Source of the DNA: Sulfuritalea sp.
GTDB taxonomy: Bacteria; Pseudomonadota; Gammaproteobacteria; Burkholderiales; Rhodocyclaceae
NCBI RefSeq assembly: GCF_017302275.1
Contig: NZ_JAFLDR010000031.1
Coordinates: forward strand, 1-47,845
Length of the DNA: 47,845 nt
Direction: 5' to 3'
The translations under genes and the position numbers were made by a program. Of this stretch, positions 17,131 to 26,927 are shown piece after piece; within the stretch, counting starts at the first letter, position 1; each line of letters begins with the position of its first letter. Under the pieces are notes generated by a model, which did no database searches, was not told where the DNA came from, and worked only from the letters and a program-made list of their open reading frames with translations.

Positions 17131-18240
17131 TCAATGCAACAGGATGCGCAACATGCGTCGCAGGGGCTCGGCGGCTCCCCACAGCAGTTGATCACCCACG
17201 GTAAACGCCGACAGGTATTGCGGCCCCATGCTGAGCTTGCGCAGGCGACCGACGGGAATGCCCAAGGTTCCGGTCACCGCGGTGGGGGTCAACTCCTTCA
17301 GGGTAACGTCACGCTGGTTGGGGACAACCTTGACCCAGTCGTTGTGCGCCGCCAGCAGGCCATCGATTTCGTCAAGCGGAACATCGCGGGCAAGCTTGAT
17401 GGTCATCGCCTGCGAGTGGCAGCGCATTGCACCGATACGGACGCACAGGCCGTCGACCGGAATCGGCGCGGCGCCACGGCCGAGGATCTTGTTGGTCTCG
17501 GCCTGCCCCTTCCATTCCTCGCGGCTTTGCCCATTTCCGAGGTCCTTGTCGATCCAGGGAATCAGCGAGCCAGCCAGCGGCACGCCGAAGTTGGCGGTCG
17601 GGAAGCCGTCATCGCGCAGGATGCCCGCCACTTCGCGGTCGATGTCGAGAATCGCCGAGGCCGGATCGTCGAGCAGTCCCTTCACCACGCGGTGCGCCTC
17701 GCCCATCTGCGACAGCAGTTCGCGCATGTTCTGCGCCCCGGCGCCGGATGCCGCCTGATAGGTCATCGAGGTCATCCACTCGATCAGCCCGGCCTTGAAC
17801 AGGCCGCCCAGCGCCATCATCATCAGGCTGACCGTGCAGTTGCCGCCGATCCAGTTGCGGCCACCCTTGGCCAGCGCGTCCTTGATCACGTCCATGTTGA
17901 CCGGATCGAGGATGATCACGCAGTCGTCCTTCATGCGCAGGCTCGACGCGGCGTCGATCCAGTGGCCGTTCCAGCCCGCCGAGCGCAGCTTCGGGAAAAC
18001 CTCGGTGGTGTAGTCACCGCCCTGGCAGCTGATGATTATGTCCAGGTGCCGCAGCGCATCGATGTCCTTCGCATCCTTGAGCGGAGGCGCGCCATCGGCG
18101 AAAGCCGGGGCCTTGCCGCCGGGATTCGAGGTCGTGAAGAATACCGGTTCGATGAGGGCGAAATCGCCCTCCTCACGCATGCGCTGCATCAGGACCGAAC
18201 CCACCATGCCACGCCAACCCACCAGACCCACTCGCTTCAT
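17131..18240 (-). CDS. asd: Aspartate-semialdehyde dehydrogenase
   Basis: 369 residues, the length of the E. coli-type enzyme. It reduces aspartyl phosphate to aspartate semialdehyde on the way to lysine, methionine, threonine and diaminopimelate. The nucleotide-binding start [16 protein letters not shown], the active-site Cys in [10 protein letters not shown], and the C-terminal [12 protein letters not shown] (active-site His) are seen. An ATG two codons upstream (18246) is also possible; 18240 matches the family N terminus. It follows leuB by 21 bases and probably shares its transcript, a common beta/gammaproteobacterial arrangement. Confidence 0.96.
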   Translation of the reverse strand: MKRVGLVGWRGMVGSVLMQRMREEGDFALIEPVFFTTSNPGGKAPAFADGAPPLKDAKDIDALRHLDIIISCQGGDYTTEVFPKLRSAGWNGHWIDAASSLRMKDDCVIILDPVNMDVIKDALAKGGRNWIGGNCTVSLMMMALGGLFKAGLIEWMTSMTYQAASGAGAQNMRELLSQMGEAHRVVKGLLDDPASAILDIDREVAGILRDDGFPTANFGVPLAGSLIPWIDKDLGNGQSREEWKGQAETNKILGRGAAPIPVDGLCVRIGAMRCHSQAMTIKLARDVPLDEIDGLLAAHNDWVKVVPNQRDVTLKELTPTAVTGTLGIPVGRLRKLSMGPQYLSAFTVGDQLLWGAAEPLRRMLRILLH

Positions 18241-18261
18241 GATCAATCTTTCATTATCGGA

Positions 18262-19326
18262 CTACAGCGCCGCGACCACCGCATCGCCCATTTCCCGGGT
18301 GCCGACCTTCCTGGTGCCGGGTTCAAAAATGTCGCCGGTGCGGAAACCCTGTGCAAGGACCTTCTTCACGGCGGCCTCGATGCGCCCGGCAGCGGCTTCG
18401 TTCGCGAAAGTGTAGCGCAGCATCATGGCGGCGGAAAGGATCGTCGCCAGAGGATTGGCCACGCCCTTGCCGGCAATGTCGGGCGCTGACCCGTGCGAGG
18501 GTTCGTAGAGACCCTTGTTGTTCGCGTCGAGAGAAGCCGAGGGCAGCATGCCGATCGAACCTGTCAGCATCGAGGCTTCGTCGGACAGGATGTCGCCGAA
18601 CATGTTGCCGGTGACCATGACGTCGAACTGCTTGGGATTCTTTACCAACTGCATGGCGGCATTGTCCACCAGCATGTGGGTGAGTTCGACGTCAGGGTAT
18701 TCCTTCGCCGTCTCGGTCGCCACATCGCGCCAGAGCTGGGTGCACTCGAGCACGTTCATCTTGTCCACCGAGCACAGTTTCTTGCGGCGCTTGCGCGCCG
18801 CCTCGAAGGCGACGCGCACGATGCGGCGGATCTCGCTCTCGGTGTAATGCATGGTGTTGAAGCCGAAGCGCTGGCTCTGGCCGTCAACATCGCGCACCTC
18901 GATGCCGCGCGGCTGGCCGAAATAGATGTCGCCGGTCAGTTCGCGCACAATCAGGATGTCGAGGCCGGCCACGACTTCGGGCTTGAGCGTCGAGGCATTG
19001 GCGAGTTCCGGATACAGGATCGCCGGGCGCAGGTTCGCGAACAGCCCGAGCTGCTTGCGAATGCCCAGCAGGCCGCGTTCAGGCCGCTGCTCGCGCGGGT
19101 TGTTGTCCCATTGCGGACCACCCACGGCCCCCAGCAGCACGGCGTCCGCCGCCAGCGCAAGCCGTTGCGTGGCTTCCGGATAGGGGTTGCCGGTGGCATC
19201 GACCGCGCAGCCGCCGAGCAGGGCTTCTTCCAGTTCCAGCCCGAGGTCCAGCGCCTTGAGGATGCGCACCGCCTCGGCCATGATTTCCGGGCCGATGCCG
19301 TCGCCGGGGAGAACGCAGATCTTCAT
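18262..19326 (-). CDS. leuB: 3-isopropylmalate dehydrogenase
   Basis: 354 residues. LeuB oxidatively decarboxylates 3-isopropylmalate with NAD in leucine synthesis. The start [15 protein letters not shown] is the family N terminus and has GGAAA upstream; the longer frame to 19344 is rejected. Other motifs: [10 protein letters not shown], the substrate arginines in [11 protein letters not shown] and [10 protein letters not shown], the [10 protein letters not shown] metal site, and [14 protein letters not shown]. It follows leuD by 10 bases in a leuC-lipoprotein-leuD-leuB run. No leuA is present in the window. Confidence 0.97.
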   Translation of the reverse strand: MKICVLPGDGIGPEIMAEAVRILKALDLGLELEEALLGGCAVDATGNPYPEATQRLALAADAVLLGAVGGPQWDNNPREQRPERGLLGIRKQLGLFANLRPAILYPELANASTLKPEVVAGLDILIVRELTGDIYFGQPRGIEVRDVDGQSQRFGFNTMHYTESEIRRIVRVAFEAARKRRKKLCSVDKMNVLECTQLWRDVATETAKEYPDVELTHMLVDNAAMQLVKNPKQFDVMVTGNMFGDILSDEASMLTGSIGMLPSASLDANNKGLYEPSHGSAPDIAGKGVANPLATILSAAMMLRYTFANEAAAGRIEAAVKKVLAQGFRTGDIFEPGTRKVGTREMGDAVVAAL

Positions 19327-19336
19327 CGAATTTCCT

Positions 19337-19975
19337 TCAGGCAAAAAGCCAGGGTTGCTCGGTGCGGCGCCGTGCCTCGAATTCGCGAATCTTTTCGGCG
19401 TGCCGCAGGGTCAGGCCAACGTCATCCCAACCGTTGAGCATGCATTCCTTGCGAAACGCGTCGACCTCGAAAGGAATCGCATGCCCGTCGGGCCGCAACA
19501 CCAGTTGCGCGGGAAGATCGACCGTCAGGCGATAGCCCGGTGTGTGTTCCGTCAGGCCGAACAGGGCATCGATTTCAGCCTTGGGCAGGACCACCGGCAG
19601 GAGGCCGTTCTTGAAGGAATTGCTGAAAAAGATGTCGGCGAAGGATTCGCCGATGATGGCGCGAAAGCCGAAGTCGTGCAGCGCCCAGGGCGCATGCTCG
19701 CGCGACGAGCCGCAACCGAAATTGCTGCGCGCCAGAAGGATGGACGCACCCTGGTAGCGTTCCTGGTTGAGCACGAAATTAGGGTTCTTAGGCCGCTTCG
19801 CACAATCCTGGCCGGGTTCGCCATGATCCATGTAGCGCCATTCGTCGAACGCATTCGGACCGAAGCCGGATCGTTTGATCGACTTGAGGAACTGCTTGGG
19901 GATGATGGCATCGGTATCGACGTTGGCGCGATCGAGTGGCGCAACCAGGCCGTCGAGCTTGATGAACTTTTCCAT
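19337..19975 (-). CDS. leuD: 3-isopropylmalate dehydratase small subunit
   Basis: 212 residues, the standard size. With LeuC it isomerises 2- to 3-isopropylmalate. It starts [30 protein letters not shown], with IIPKQFL and [20 protein letters not shown] as family marks. The ATG shares a base with the TAA of the small lipoprotein gene upstream (TAATG), so the two are coupled. A much longer frame (to 20227) reads across that gene and is rejected. Confidence 0.96.
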   Translation of the reverse strand: MEKFIKLDGLVAPLDRANVDTDAIIPKQFLKSIKRSGFGPNAFDEWRYMDHGEPGQDCAKRPKNPNFVLNQERYQGASILLARSNFGCGSSREHAPWALHDFGFRAIIGESFADIFFSNSFKNGLLPVVLPKAEIDALFGLTEHTPGYRLTVDLPAQLVLRPDGHAIPFEVDAFRKECMLNGWDDVGLTLRHAEKIREFEARRRTEQPWLFA

Positions 19976-20109
19976 TACTTGGCCGACTTCTCGATGGCTT
20001 CGCCACCCTTCTTGATATCCTTGCCGATGCCGGATACGGTATTGCAGGCGGACAGGGCAAGCGTCAATGCGATAGCAACCAGGATGCGGGACAGGGGCTT
20101 GTTGCTCAC
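19975..20109 (-). CDS. Entericidin-like small lipoprotein between leuC and leuD
   Basis: 44 residues from a GTG start with a good ribosome site (GGAG seven bases upstream). The N terminus [18 protein letters not shown] leads to a lipobox LSAC, predicting a lipid-anchored mature peptide of 23 residues ([20 protein letters not shown]...). The [16 protein letters not shown] pattern is that of the entericidin A/B family. Its role in E. coli is an antidote/bacteriolytic pair; why it sits inside a leucine operon is unclear, although I recall the same arrangement in other betaproteobacteria. The gene is too short for usual length cut-offs but fits exactly between its neighbours. Confidence 0.85.
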   Translation of the reverse strand: MSNKPLSRILVAIALTLALSACNTVSGIGKDIKKGGEAIEKSAK

Positions 20110-20120
20110 GAAAATTCTCC

Positions 20121-21527
20121 TTACGACAATTCACGAACATCGGCAAAACGGCCGGCGATCGCCGCCGCTGCCGCCATCGCCGGACTGACCAGGTGGGTGC
20201 GGCCGCCCGCACCCTGGCGGCCTTCAAAATTACGATTCGAGGTAGAGGCGCAACGCTCGCCCGGGTTCAGGCGATCGTCGTTCATGGCCAGGCACATCGA
20301 GCAGCCCGGCTGGCGCCACTCGAAGCCGGCGGCGGTGAGGACCTTGTCCAGGCCTTCTGCCTCCGCCTGCGCCTTGATCAGGCCGGAGCCCGGCACCACC
20401 AATGCGAGCTTCACATTGGCGGCGACGCGGCGACCCCGGGCCACGGCGGCGGCAGCACGCAGGTCTTCGATGCGGGAATTGGTGCAGGAACCGATGAAGA
20501 CCTTGTCGATGGCAATCTGGTCGATGCGCATGCGCGGCGTCAGGCCCATGTATTGCAGCGCGCGAGCCACGCCTTCGCTCTTCACCGGATCCTTGAAATC
20601 CTCGGGTGCCGGGACGGTACCGTCGATGCCGGTGACCATTTCGGGCGAGGTGCCCCAGGTCACTTGAGGCACGATGCGGCTTGCATCCATCTCGATCACC
20701 GCGTCGAAGCGCGCATCGGGGTCCGATACCAGGCCGCGCCAATGGGCCACGGCCTTGTCCCAGTCAGCGCCCCTGGGCGCGAAGCTGAGGCCCTTGAGAT
20801 AGGCGATGGTGGTGTCGTCCGCGGCAACGAAGCCAACCCGGGCGCCGGCCTCGATCGCCATGTTGCACACCGTCATGCGGCCCTCCATCGACAGCGCGCG
20901 GATCGCCGCGCCGCCGAATTCGATTGCATGGCCGGTACCGCCCGCCGTACCGATGCGGCCGATCAGCGCCAGCACGATGTCCTTCGCCGTGACGCCGGCG
21001 CCGACTTTTCCATCGACCCTCACCAGCATGGTCTTCGACTTCTTCTGCAGCAGGCATTGCGTCGCCAGCACATGTTCGACCTCCGAGGTGCCGATGCCGT
21101 GCGCGAGGCAGGCGAAGGCGCCATGCGTCGAGGTGTGCGAATCGCCGCAGACCACGGTCATGCCGGGCAGCGTGGCGCCGTTCTCCGGACCGACGACATG
21201 GACGATGCCCTGGCGCTTGTCCTTGAACGGGAAGTAGGCCAGCGCGCCGACTTCGCGGATATTGGCGTCGAGCGTTTCTACCTGCTGGCGCGAGATCGGA
21301 TCGGTGATGCCCTGTTCCCAGTGCGAGGTCGGCGTGTTGTGGTCGGCCGTGGCAACGATGGAACCCACGCGCCAGGGCTTGCGCCCGGCCAGTTTGAGGC
21401 CCTCGAAGGCCTGCGGGCTGGTGACTTCGTGCACCAGGTGGCGATCGATGTAGAGCAGCGCCGTGCCGTCGTCTTCGACATGGACCACGTGGCTGTCCCA
21501 AAGTTTTTCGTAAAGCGTTCTTGCCAT
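20121..21527 (-). CDS. leuC: 3-isopropylmalate dehydratase large subunit
   Basis: 468 residues, aconitase family. Iron-sulfur ligands are visible: the first Cys in [12 protein letters not shown] and the pair in [13 protein letters not shown]. Substrate motifs such as [20 protein letters not shown] and [12 protein letters not shown] are present. The start [15 protein letters not shown] is the family N terminus. It is the first gene of the leuC-lipoprotein-leuD-leuB-asd run. Codons for [11 protein letters not shown] resemble the short dispersed repeat (20986-21013), but these residues are close to the normal LeuC sequence. Confidence 0.97.
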   Translation of the reverse strand: MARTLYEKLWDSHVVHVEDDGTALLYIDRHLVHEVTSPQAFEGLKLAGRKPWRVGSIVATADHNTPTSHWEQGITDPISRQQVETLDANIREVGALAYFPFKDKRQGIVHVVGPENGATLPGMTVVCGDSHTSTHGAFACLAHGIGTSEVEHVLATQCLLQKKSKTMLVRVDGKVGAGVTAKDIVLALIGRIGTAGGTGHAIEFGGAAIRALSMEGRMTVCNMAIEAGARVGFVAADDTTIAYLKGLSFAPRGADWDKAVAHWRGLVSDPDARFDAVIEMDASRIVPQVTWGTSPEMVTGIDGTVPAPEDFKDPVKSEGVARALQYMGLTPRMRIDQIAIDKVFIGSCTNSRIEDLRAAAAVARGRRVAANVKLALVVPGSGLIKAQAEAEGLDKVLTAAGFEWRQPGCSMCLAMNDDRLNPGERCASTSNRNFEGRQGAGGRTHLVSPAMAAAAAIAGRFADVRELS

Positions 21528-21557
21528 GATGTCAGGTGGTGCGAACTGGACCGGCGA

Positions 21558-22715
21558 TTATCGCACAGGCTCCCGTGCCGATTCCGCCGGAACGCCGCGC
21601 CAGACCAGAATCAGGCCGATCAGGGCAAGCCCGGAAGCAGCGCTGAAAGTGATCGCCGCGCCGGCGCTGTCCCACAGGATGCCGGCCAGCAGCGCGCCAC
21701 CCAGGCCACCCGCACCATAGGCCACGCTGCCATACAGCGCCTGCGCCCGCGCCTGCTGGCCGGCGACGAACCAGCGGTTGAGCGCCGCCATGGTGGCCGC
21801 GTGGTGCGCGCCGAAACTGGCGCCGTGCAGCAGTTGCGCGATGAACAGCAGGACGACGAACTCGACAGCCCAGCCGATCACCAGGAAGCGCAGCACCGCG
21901 AGGATGAAGCAGGCAAGGAGGATGCGCCGCATCGAAATCCATCGCGCGATGCGCGGCATCGCAAGGAAAACCACGATTTCCGCCACTACGCCGAGGGTCC
22001 ACAACAAACCGACCAGCGTCTTTCCATAGCCCTGAGCCACCAGGTGGATCGAATAGAAAACGTAGAGCGCTCCATGGGCGGCGTTCATGAACAACCCGGC
22101 GGCCAGCAGGAATAGCACCTTGCGCTGGCGCAGCACGTCCATGATCTGGCCGGCAACTTGTCCTGCCACGCCGTTCACCTCGGTCAGGGTCAGTGCGCTG
22201 ACGGTGGCGCCCAGCAACAGCGCCCAACTGACCCAGAGCTGAGCGCTGATCGGCGCAAAGTCGAGGAGGAGCCCGACACCAAGTACGGTGACGATGAAGC
22301 CGACCGAACCCCACAGCCGGATGCGCCCGTAGCGTTCCGGATTGGGCGCCAGATGCGCCAGGGTCAGGGCTTCGACCAGCGGCAGCGAGGCGCTCCAGAA
22401 GAAATGCAGCAGTGCCAGGCCGAGCAGCAGGCCGACGAAATCCTGGGTCAGGAACACGGCGGAAAAGCTCGCCAGCGAGGCCGCCGACGACGCCACGACG
22501 ATGCGCACCCGCCGGCCGCTGCTGTCGGCCAGCCAGCTCCAGAGCAGGGGCGCCAGCAGCCGCATGAACTGGCCGAGCGACATCAGCACCGCGATGCGGC
22601 CGGCGGACAGCCCTATGGATTGCAGGTACAGCGCGAAGTACGGCAGGAAGGCCCCGATGAACGCGAAGTACCAGAAGTACCAGACGGCCAGCCGGCCGTG
22701 CGGCGGGAAAATCAA
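21558..22715 (-). CDS. MFS transporter, 3-phenylpropionate transporter (HcaT/YcaD)-like
   Basis: 385 residues with about twelve hydrophobic segments. The N terminus LAVWYFWYFAFIGAFLPYFALYLQ and the loop WSWLADSSGRRVRI are typical of the MFS_1-like group that includes E. coli HcaT. The substrate cannot be predicted. The start is a TTG at 22715 that overlaps the stop of the DUF465 gene (TTGA), implying coupled translation; no better start places the first helix correctly. The stop lies 30 bases before the leuC start. Confidence 0.8.
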   Translation of the reverse strand: MIFPPHGRLAVWYFWYFAFIGAFLPYFALYLQSIGLSAGRIAVLMSLGQFMRLLAPLLWSWLADSSGRRVRIVVASSAASLASFSAVFLTQDFVGLLLGLALLHFFWSASLPLVEALTLAHLAPNPERYGRIRLWGSVGFIVTVLGVGLLLDFAPISAQLWVSWALLLGATVSALTLTEVNGVAGQVAGQIMDVLRQRKVLFLLAAGLFMNAAHGALYVFYSIHLVAQGYGKTLVGLLWTLGVVAEIVVFLAMPRIARWISMRRILLACFILAVLRFLVIGWAVEFVVLLFIAQLLHGASFGAHHAATMAALNRWFVAGQQARAQALYGSVAYGAGGLGGALLAGILWDSAGAAITFSAASGLALIGLILVWRGVPAESAREPVR

Positions 22716-22975
22716 GCCGAGTGTTTCTGGCCGGCGCGGAAGGCCATCAGCAAATGGAAGATCTCGTCCTTGAGCTTGACCCGCGCCTTCTTCATGTCCT
22801 CGAGCGTGAAGTCGGCGACCGGCATGTCGTGCTCTTCGAGGTCCTCGACCTTGCCGGTGAGGCGGTTATAACGCCCGAACAGGCTGCCGATGTAGCCGCC
22901 CTGCGCCTTCAAGGCGTCGATGGCGTCGCGCATGTCGGGGAATTCGGTATAGAGATCGTGATGGTCAACGCGCAT
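22712..22975 (-). CDS. DUF465 / YdcH-family small protein
   Basis: 87 residues, charged and probably helical (MRVDHHDLYTEFPDMRDAI ... FTLEDMKKARVKLKDEI). The short helical layout with a HDLYTEFP-like start and a LKKxRLxLKDEI-like C-terminal helix is that of DUF465. Function is not established in the family. A longer in-frame start at 23083 would overlap the end of aroC and is rejected; 22975 is the natural one. The stop overlaps the TTG of the MFS transporter. Confidence 0.8.
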   Translation of the reverse strand: MRVDHHDLYTEFPDMRDAIDALKAQGGYIGSLFGRYNRLTGKVEDLEEHDMPVADFTLEDMKKARVKLKDEIFHLLMAFRAGQKHSA

Positions 22976-23022
22976 TATTTTTTCCCTGGATATAGTTTTC
23001 GATAAGGTTCTGAGAAATTCTA

Positions 23023-24132
23023 TCAGCCCTGCCCCGGGGCCCTGGCCGCGATCTTCGGCGTCGGGCAGTCGACGTCGGCGCACTGGGCGCGGTGGCGCAG
23101 CGCGGCATCGATCAGGACCAGACCCAGCATAGCCTCGGCGATCGGCGTGGCGCGAATGCCGACGCAGGGATCGTGGCGCCCGAGCGTGGCGATTTCGGTC
23201 GCTTCACCGACGACATTGATGGTCCGCCGCGGCAGGCGGATGCTGGAGGTCGGCTTGACCGCAATGCGCGCCACCACCTCCTGGCCGGTGGAAATCCCGC
23301 CCAACACGCCGCCGGCGTTGTTGCCGAGGAAGCCCTGTGGCGTCAGTTCATCGCCATGTTCGCTGCCCTTCTGCGTCACGGAGCGGAAACCCGCGCCGAT
23401 CTCGACGCCCTTGACGGCGTTGATGCCCATCATGGCGTAGGCGATGTCGGCGTCGAGTCGGTCATACACCGGATCACCCCAGCCCACCGGCATGCCGCGC
23501 GCAATGACCGTAACTTCGGCACCCACCGAATCCCCTGATTTGCGCAGTGCGTCCATGTAGGCTTCGAGCTCGGCAACGACCGCAAAATCGGGCGCAAAGA
23601 AAGGGTTGCCGTCGATTGCGGACTCGTCGGTGAAGGGAATGTCGATCTCGCCCAGGCGGCTCATCCATGCGCGCACCGTGACGCCGTAACGTTCATGCAG
23701 CCACTTGCGGGCGATGGCGCCGGCGGCGACTCGTACCGCGGTCTCGCGCGCCGACGAACGGCCGCCGCCACGATGGTCGCGGATGCCGTATTTCTGCCAG
23801 TAGGTATAGTCGGCGTGGCCGGGGCGAAACTTCTGCGCGATGTCACCGTAGTCCTTGCTGCGCTGGTCCTCATTGCGGATCAGGAGACCTATCGGAGTGC
23901 CCGTGGTGCGCCCTTCGAAGACGCCGGACAGGATTTCCACGGTATCGGACTCGCGGCGCTGCGTGACGTGGCGCGACGTGCCAGGCTTGCGCCGGTCGAG
24001 CTCATTCTGGATGTCGGCGGCGGTGAGTTCCATGCCCGGCGGGCAGCCGTCGACCACGCAGCCGATCGCCGGCCCGTGGGATTCACCGAAGGAGGTGACG
24101 CAGAACAGCGAACCGAAGGTATTGCCGGCCAT
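23023..24132 (-). CDS. aroC: Chorismate synthase
   Basis: 369 residues. AroC converts EPSP to chorismate, needing reduced FMN. Signature stretches are [16 protein letters not shown] at the N terminus, [14 protein letters not shown] and [19 protein letters not shown] in the middle, and [20 protein letters not shown] later. It begins [10 protein letters not shown], the usual start. It is read in the same direction as fdxA, whose stop is 43 bases upstream. Function is secure. Confidence 0.98.
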   Translation of the reverse strand: MAGNTFGSLFCVTSFGESHGPAIGCVVDGCPPGMELTAADIQNELDRRKPGTSRHVTQRRESDTVEILSGVFEGRTTGTPIGLLIRNEDQRSKDYGDIAQKFRPGHADYTYWQKYGIRDHRGGGRSSARETAVRVAAGAIARKWLHERYGVTVRAWMSRLGEIDIPFTDESAIDGNPFFAPDFAVVAELEAYMDALRKSGDSVGAEVTVIARGMPVGWGDPVYDRLDADIAYAMMGINAVKGVEIGAGFRSVTQKGSEHGDELTPQGFLGNNAGGVLGGISTGQEVVARIAVKPTSSIRLPRRTINVVGEATEIATLGRHDPCVGIRATPIAEAMLGLVLIDAALRHRAQCADVDCPTPKIAARAPGQG

Positions 24133-24175
24133 GGGATAAATCCAGACTACGAAAAAACCGCGTATCGGCGAAGGA

Positions 24176-24499
24176 TCAACGCTCCAGAAGGGCGAGCTTG
24201 CCGTCCTTCTTGAGCCATTCGTCGGCGTCGGCCGGCGGCTCCTTGCGCTCGATGATGACCGGCCACAGCTTGGTCAGCTCGGCATTCAGTGCGGTGAAGT
24301 GTTCCTGCCCCCTGGGCACGTCGTCCTCGGCGAAGATGGCTTCGGCCGGACACTCGGCCACGCACAGGGTGCAGTCGATGCATTCCTCGGGATCGATGAC
24401 TAGGAAGTTCGGTCCCTCGTGGAAGCAATCCACGGGGCAAACGTCCACGCAATCGGTGTATTTGCATTTGATGCAGGATTCGGTGACAACGTAGGTCAT
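24176..24499 (-). CDS. fdxA: 7Fe ferredoxin FdxA
   Basis: 107 residues. Two cluster motifs are visible: [17 protein letters not shown] at residues 9-25 and [12 protein letters not shown] at about 40-51, giving a [3Fe-4S]/[4Fe-4S] ferredoxin of the FdxA type with its usual C-terminal extension ([19 protein letters not shown]). It is a low-potential electron carrier; its partner is unknown. GGAG sits seven bases before the ATG. It is divergent from trxA across a 180-bp gap that should hold both promoters. Confidence 0.95.
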   Translation of the reverse strand: MTYVVTESCIKCKYTDCVDVCPVDCFHEGPNFLVIDPEECIDCTLCVAECPAEAIFAEDDVPRGQEHFTALNAELTKLWPVIIERKEPPADADEWLKKDGKLALLER

Positions 24500-24680
24500 G
24501 TTCAGGCTCCGTATTCGCCGGACAATTTACCATTGCCGTGCCCGCTTGGCGCACGCGGCTGTTCGCCATGACGGGTTTTTTTTGCTAGCATTCATACCTG
24601 CAGGCGATGCAGGCCTTGCATCCCATCGCGCCATCCGGCATCCAATGCCCCACGCGGCGCGCAACCCCCCCGAGGAATTC

Positions 24681-25007
24681 ATGAGCGAACACATCCACCA
24701 CGTTACCGACAGTACTTTCAAGGCCGAGGTTCTCGACTCCGCCGTGCCGACCCTGGTCGACTTCTGGGCCGAATGGTGCGGCCCCTGCAAGATGATCGCC
24801 CCAATTCTCGACGATGTCGCGAAGGACTACGCCGGCAAGCTGCGCGTGGCCAAGCTCAACATCGACGACAACCCCAAGGTCCCTGGCGAGTTCGGCATCC
24901 GCGGCATTCCGACCCTGCTGCTGTTCAAGGGCGGCGCGGTCGAGGCGCAAAAAGTCGGCGCCCTTTCGAAGTCCCAACTGACGGCCTTCATTGACAGCAA
25001 TCTCTGA
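24681..25007 (+). CDS. trxA: Thioredoxin 1
   Basis: 108 residues. The redox centre is [16 protein letters not shown] (Cys32-Gly-Pro-Cys35 type), with the cis-Pro loop [14 protein letters not shown]. The start [13 protein letters not shown] was chosen for size and for a GAGGA ribosome site; an upstream frame to 24498 has no homology. Thioredoxin reduces cytoplasmic disulfides. It lies upstream of rho, as in E. coli and many proteobacteria. Confidence 0.97.
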   Translation: MSEHIHHVTDSTFKAEVLDSAVPTLVDFWAEWCGPCKMIAPILDDVAKDYAGKLRVAKLNIDDNPKVPGEFGIRGIPTLLLFKGGAVEAQKVGALSKSQLTAFIDSNL

Positions 25008-25020
25008 TCCCGTTACATTT

Positions 25021-25045
25021 CGGCCCGGAGTCTGATTCCGGGCCG
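25021..25045 (+). terminator. GC-rich hairpin after trxA, possible terminator or rho leader structure
   Basis: CGGCCCGGA (25021-25029) pairs perfectly with TCCGGGCCG (25037-25045) around GTCTGAT, 13 bases after the trxA stop. No T-run follows, so it is not a classical intrinsic terminator; it could pause transcription or fold within the rho leader. Confidence 0.4.
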
Positions 25046-25142
25046 TCGCAGCAGCAGTATCCGGCGCCCAAGCCGTTCCACCGCCGGACCGACTCTTTTC
25101 CCGTCCGAATTCAGTCCTGAATTCACCCCCGCGATTCCCCTG

Positions 25143-25163
25143 TTCCGGCGTCCTACGCCGGAA
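25143..25163. repeat. Palindromic REP-like hairpin upstream of rho
   Basis: TTCCGGCGT (25143-25151) and ACGCCGGAA (25155-25163) pair around CCT. The ATTCCGGCG/CGCCGGAAT repeat at 45585-45604 is closely related, so this is probably a member of the common proteobacterial REP family with that core. Confidence 0.5.
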
Positions 25164-25181
25164 TCCCTGCGCAGGTAATCC

Positions 25182-26441
25182 ATGCATCTATCCGAGCTAA
25201 AAGCCCATCATGTCAGCCAGTTGCTGGAGATGGCGGCCACCAACAACATCGAGGGCGCCAACCGGCTGCGCAAGCAGGAATTGATCTACGCCCTGCTGAA
25301 GAACCAGGCCAAGAAAGGCGAGACCATCTTCGGCGATGGCGTCCTGGAAATCCTGCCCGACGGCTTCGGCTTCCTGCGCGCCCCCGAGGAGTCCTACCTC
25401 GCCAGCACCGACGACATCTACATCAGCCCGAGCCAGGTGCGGCGTTTCAACCTGCATTCCGGCGACACCATCGAAGGCGAAATCCGCACCCCCAAGGAAG
25501 GCGAACGCTACTTCGCCCTGGTCAAGGTAGATCGCGTCAACGGCGAATCGCCCGAGGCGGCCAAGCACAAGATCCTGTTCGAGAACCTGACGCCGCTGCA
25601 CCCGACGGTGCACCTGCTGCTGGAACGCGAAACCCGCAGCGAGGAAAACATCACCAGCCGCGTGATCGACATGATCGCGCCGATCGGCAAGGGTCAGCGC
25701 GGTCTCATCGTGTCGCCGCCCAAGGCCGGCAAGACGGTGCTGATGCAGCACGTGGCCCACGCCATCACCACCAACCATCCCGACGTCACGCTGATCGTGC
25801 TGCTGATCGACGAACGGCCCGAGGAAGTCACGGAAATGACCCGCACCGTCAAGGGCGAGGTGATCGCCTCGACCTTCGACGAACCGGCCACCCGCCACGT
25901 GCAGGTCGCCGAGATGGTGATCGAAAAGGCCAAGCGCCTGGTCGAACACAAGCGCGACGTAGTGATCCTGCTCGACTCCATCACCCGCCTGGCGCGCGCC
26001 TACAACACCGTGCAACCGGCCTCCGGCAAGGTGCTGACCGGCGGCGTGGACGCCAACGCCCTGCAAAAGCCCAAGCGCTTCTTCGGCGCCGCGCGCAACG
26101 TCGAGGAAGGCGGTTCGCTGACCATCATCGCCACCGCCCTGATCGAAACCGGCTCGCGCATGGACGACGTGATCTACGAGGAGTTCAAGGGCACCGGCAA
26201 CATGGAAATCCACCTCGACCGCAAGATGGCCGAAAAACGCGTCTACCCGGCGATCAACGTCAATCGCTCCGGCACCCGCCGCGAGGAGCTGCTGCTGATG
26301 CCCGCCGTGCTGCAGAAGATGTGGGTGCTGCGCAAGCTGCTGTACAACATGGACGACATGGAAGCGACCGAGTTCCTGCTGGACAAGGTCAAGGCCACCA
26401 AGAACAACGGCGAGTTCTTCGACGCGATGCGCCAGCGCTGA
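25182..26441 (+). CDS. rho: Transcription termination factor Rho
   Basis: 419 residues, full length. It has the Rho N-terminal helical domain ([18 protein letters not shown]), the RNA-binding cold-shock-like domain [16 protein letters not shown] ... [10 protein letters not shown] (about 55-90), and the RecA-type ATPase. Walker A is [12 protein letters not shown], the Q-loop region is [14 protein letters not shown], and [13 protein letters not shown] lies near the R-loop. The hexameric helicase releases untranslated transcripts. The 174-bp leader holds two hairpins; Rho leaders are often autoregulated, but that is not proven here. Confidence 0.98.
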   Translation: MHLSELKAHHVSQLLEMAATNNIEGANRLRKQELIYALLKNQAKKGETIFGDGVLEILPDGFGFLRAPEESYLASTDDIYISPSQVRRFNLHSGDTIEGEIRTPKEGERYFALVKVDRVNGESPEAAKHKILFENLTPLHPTVHLLLERETRSEENITSRVIDMIAPIGKGQRGLIVSPPKAGKTVLMQHVAHAITTNHPDVTLIVLLIDERPEEVTEMTRTVKGEVIASTFDEPATRHVQVAEMVIEKAKRLVEHKRDVVILLDSITRLARAYNTVQPASGKVLTGGVDANALQKPKRFFGAARNVEEGGSLTIIATALIETGSRMDDVIYEEFKGTGNMEIHLDRKMAEKRVYPAINVNRSGTRREELLLMPAVLQKMWVLRKLLYNMDDMEATEFLLDKVKATKNNGEFFDAMRQR

Positions 26442-26565
26442 CCTGTCCCCGCGGTAGGGGTGAGGCTGTCCGGACGATTGCGCATTGCGGCAAATTAGCG
26501 GATAATGCGCGGCTCTGTCGGTTCGCCAAACCCACGAATCGCGCTTGATCCTGAAAGGAAAATCC

Positions 26566-26775
26566 ATGAAAGCCGGCATCCACCCGAATTACGCCGAGAT
26601 TGAAGTCACCTGCAGTTGTGGCAACAAGTTCAGCACCCGCTCCACCAGCGGCAAGCCGCTGCACATCGAGGTCTGTTCCGCCTGCCATCCGTTCTACACC
26701 GGCAAGCAGAAGATCGTCGATACCGCGGGCCGCGTCGAGCGCTTCCGCCAGAAATACGGCAAGAAGGCAGCCTGA
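26566..26775 (+). CDS. rpmE: 50S ribosomal protein L31, zinc-binding form
   Basis: 69 residues. It starts [20 protein letters not shown] and carries four cysteines (C-S-C and CSACHPF) that mark the zinc-containing C+ form of L31. This form is typically replaced by a Cys-free paralogue under zinc starvation; no such paralogue is in the window. The ribosome site is GAAAGGAAAA. The short frame upstream (from 26545) is only the leader. A strong terminator follows. Confidence 0.97.
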   Translation: MKAGIHPNYAEIEVTCSCGNKFSTRSTSGKPLHIEVCSACHPFYTGKQKIVDTAGRVERFRQKYGKKAA

Positions 26776-26802
26776 GCCGGCACGGACCCGCGTTGCGCCA
26801 AG

Positions 26803-26831
26803 AAAAGGCAGCCCGTCGGGCTGCCTTTTTT
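26803..26831 (+). terminator. Intrinsic terminator after rpmE
   Basis: AAAAGGCAGCCC (26803-26814), loop GTC, and GGGCTGCCTTTT (26818-26829) followed by further Ts make a textbook Rho-independent terminator, 28 bases after the rpmE stop. It is the clearest terminator in the window. Confidence 0.93.
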
Positions 26832-26927
26832 GTGCCTCCACCCAAGCGGAGACGACATCCCCGCGATGTGTCCCCGCGCATGGCGCGGGGGCGACATCCT
26901 GCAATCGCGTGCTGGTAAGCTCCCATC

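Noticed and set aside
19976-20227. Long N-terminal extension of leuD
   Set aside because: It reads out of frame through the entericidin-like gene and into leuC; LeuD proteins begin at [10 protein letters not shown].
20986-21013. Near-perfect match of the short repeat inside leuC
   Set aside because: The coded residues ([11 protein letters not shown]) are close to the normal LeuC sequence, so shared codon usage can explain the match; it is not counted as a sure copy.
25021-25045. Certain intrinsic terminator after trxA
   Set aside because: The hairpin is strong but has no T-run; kept only as a possible structure.
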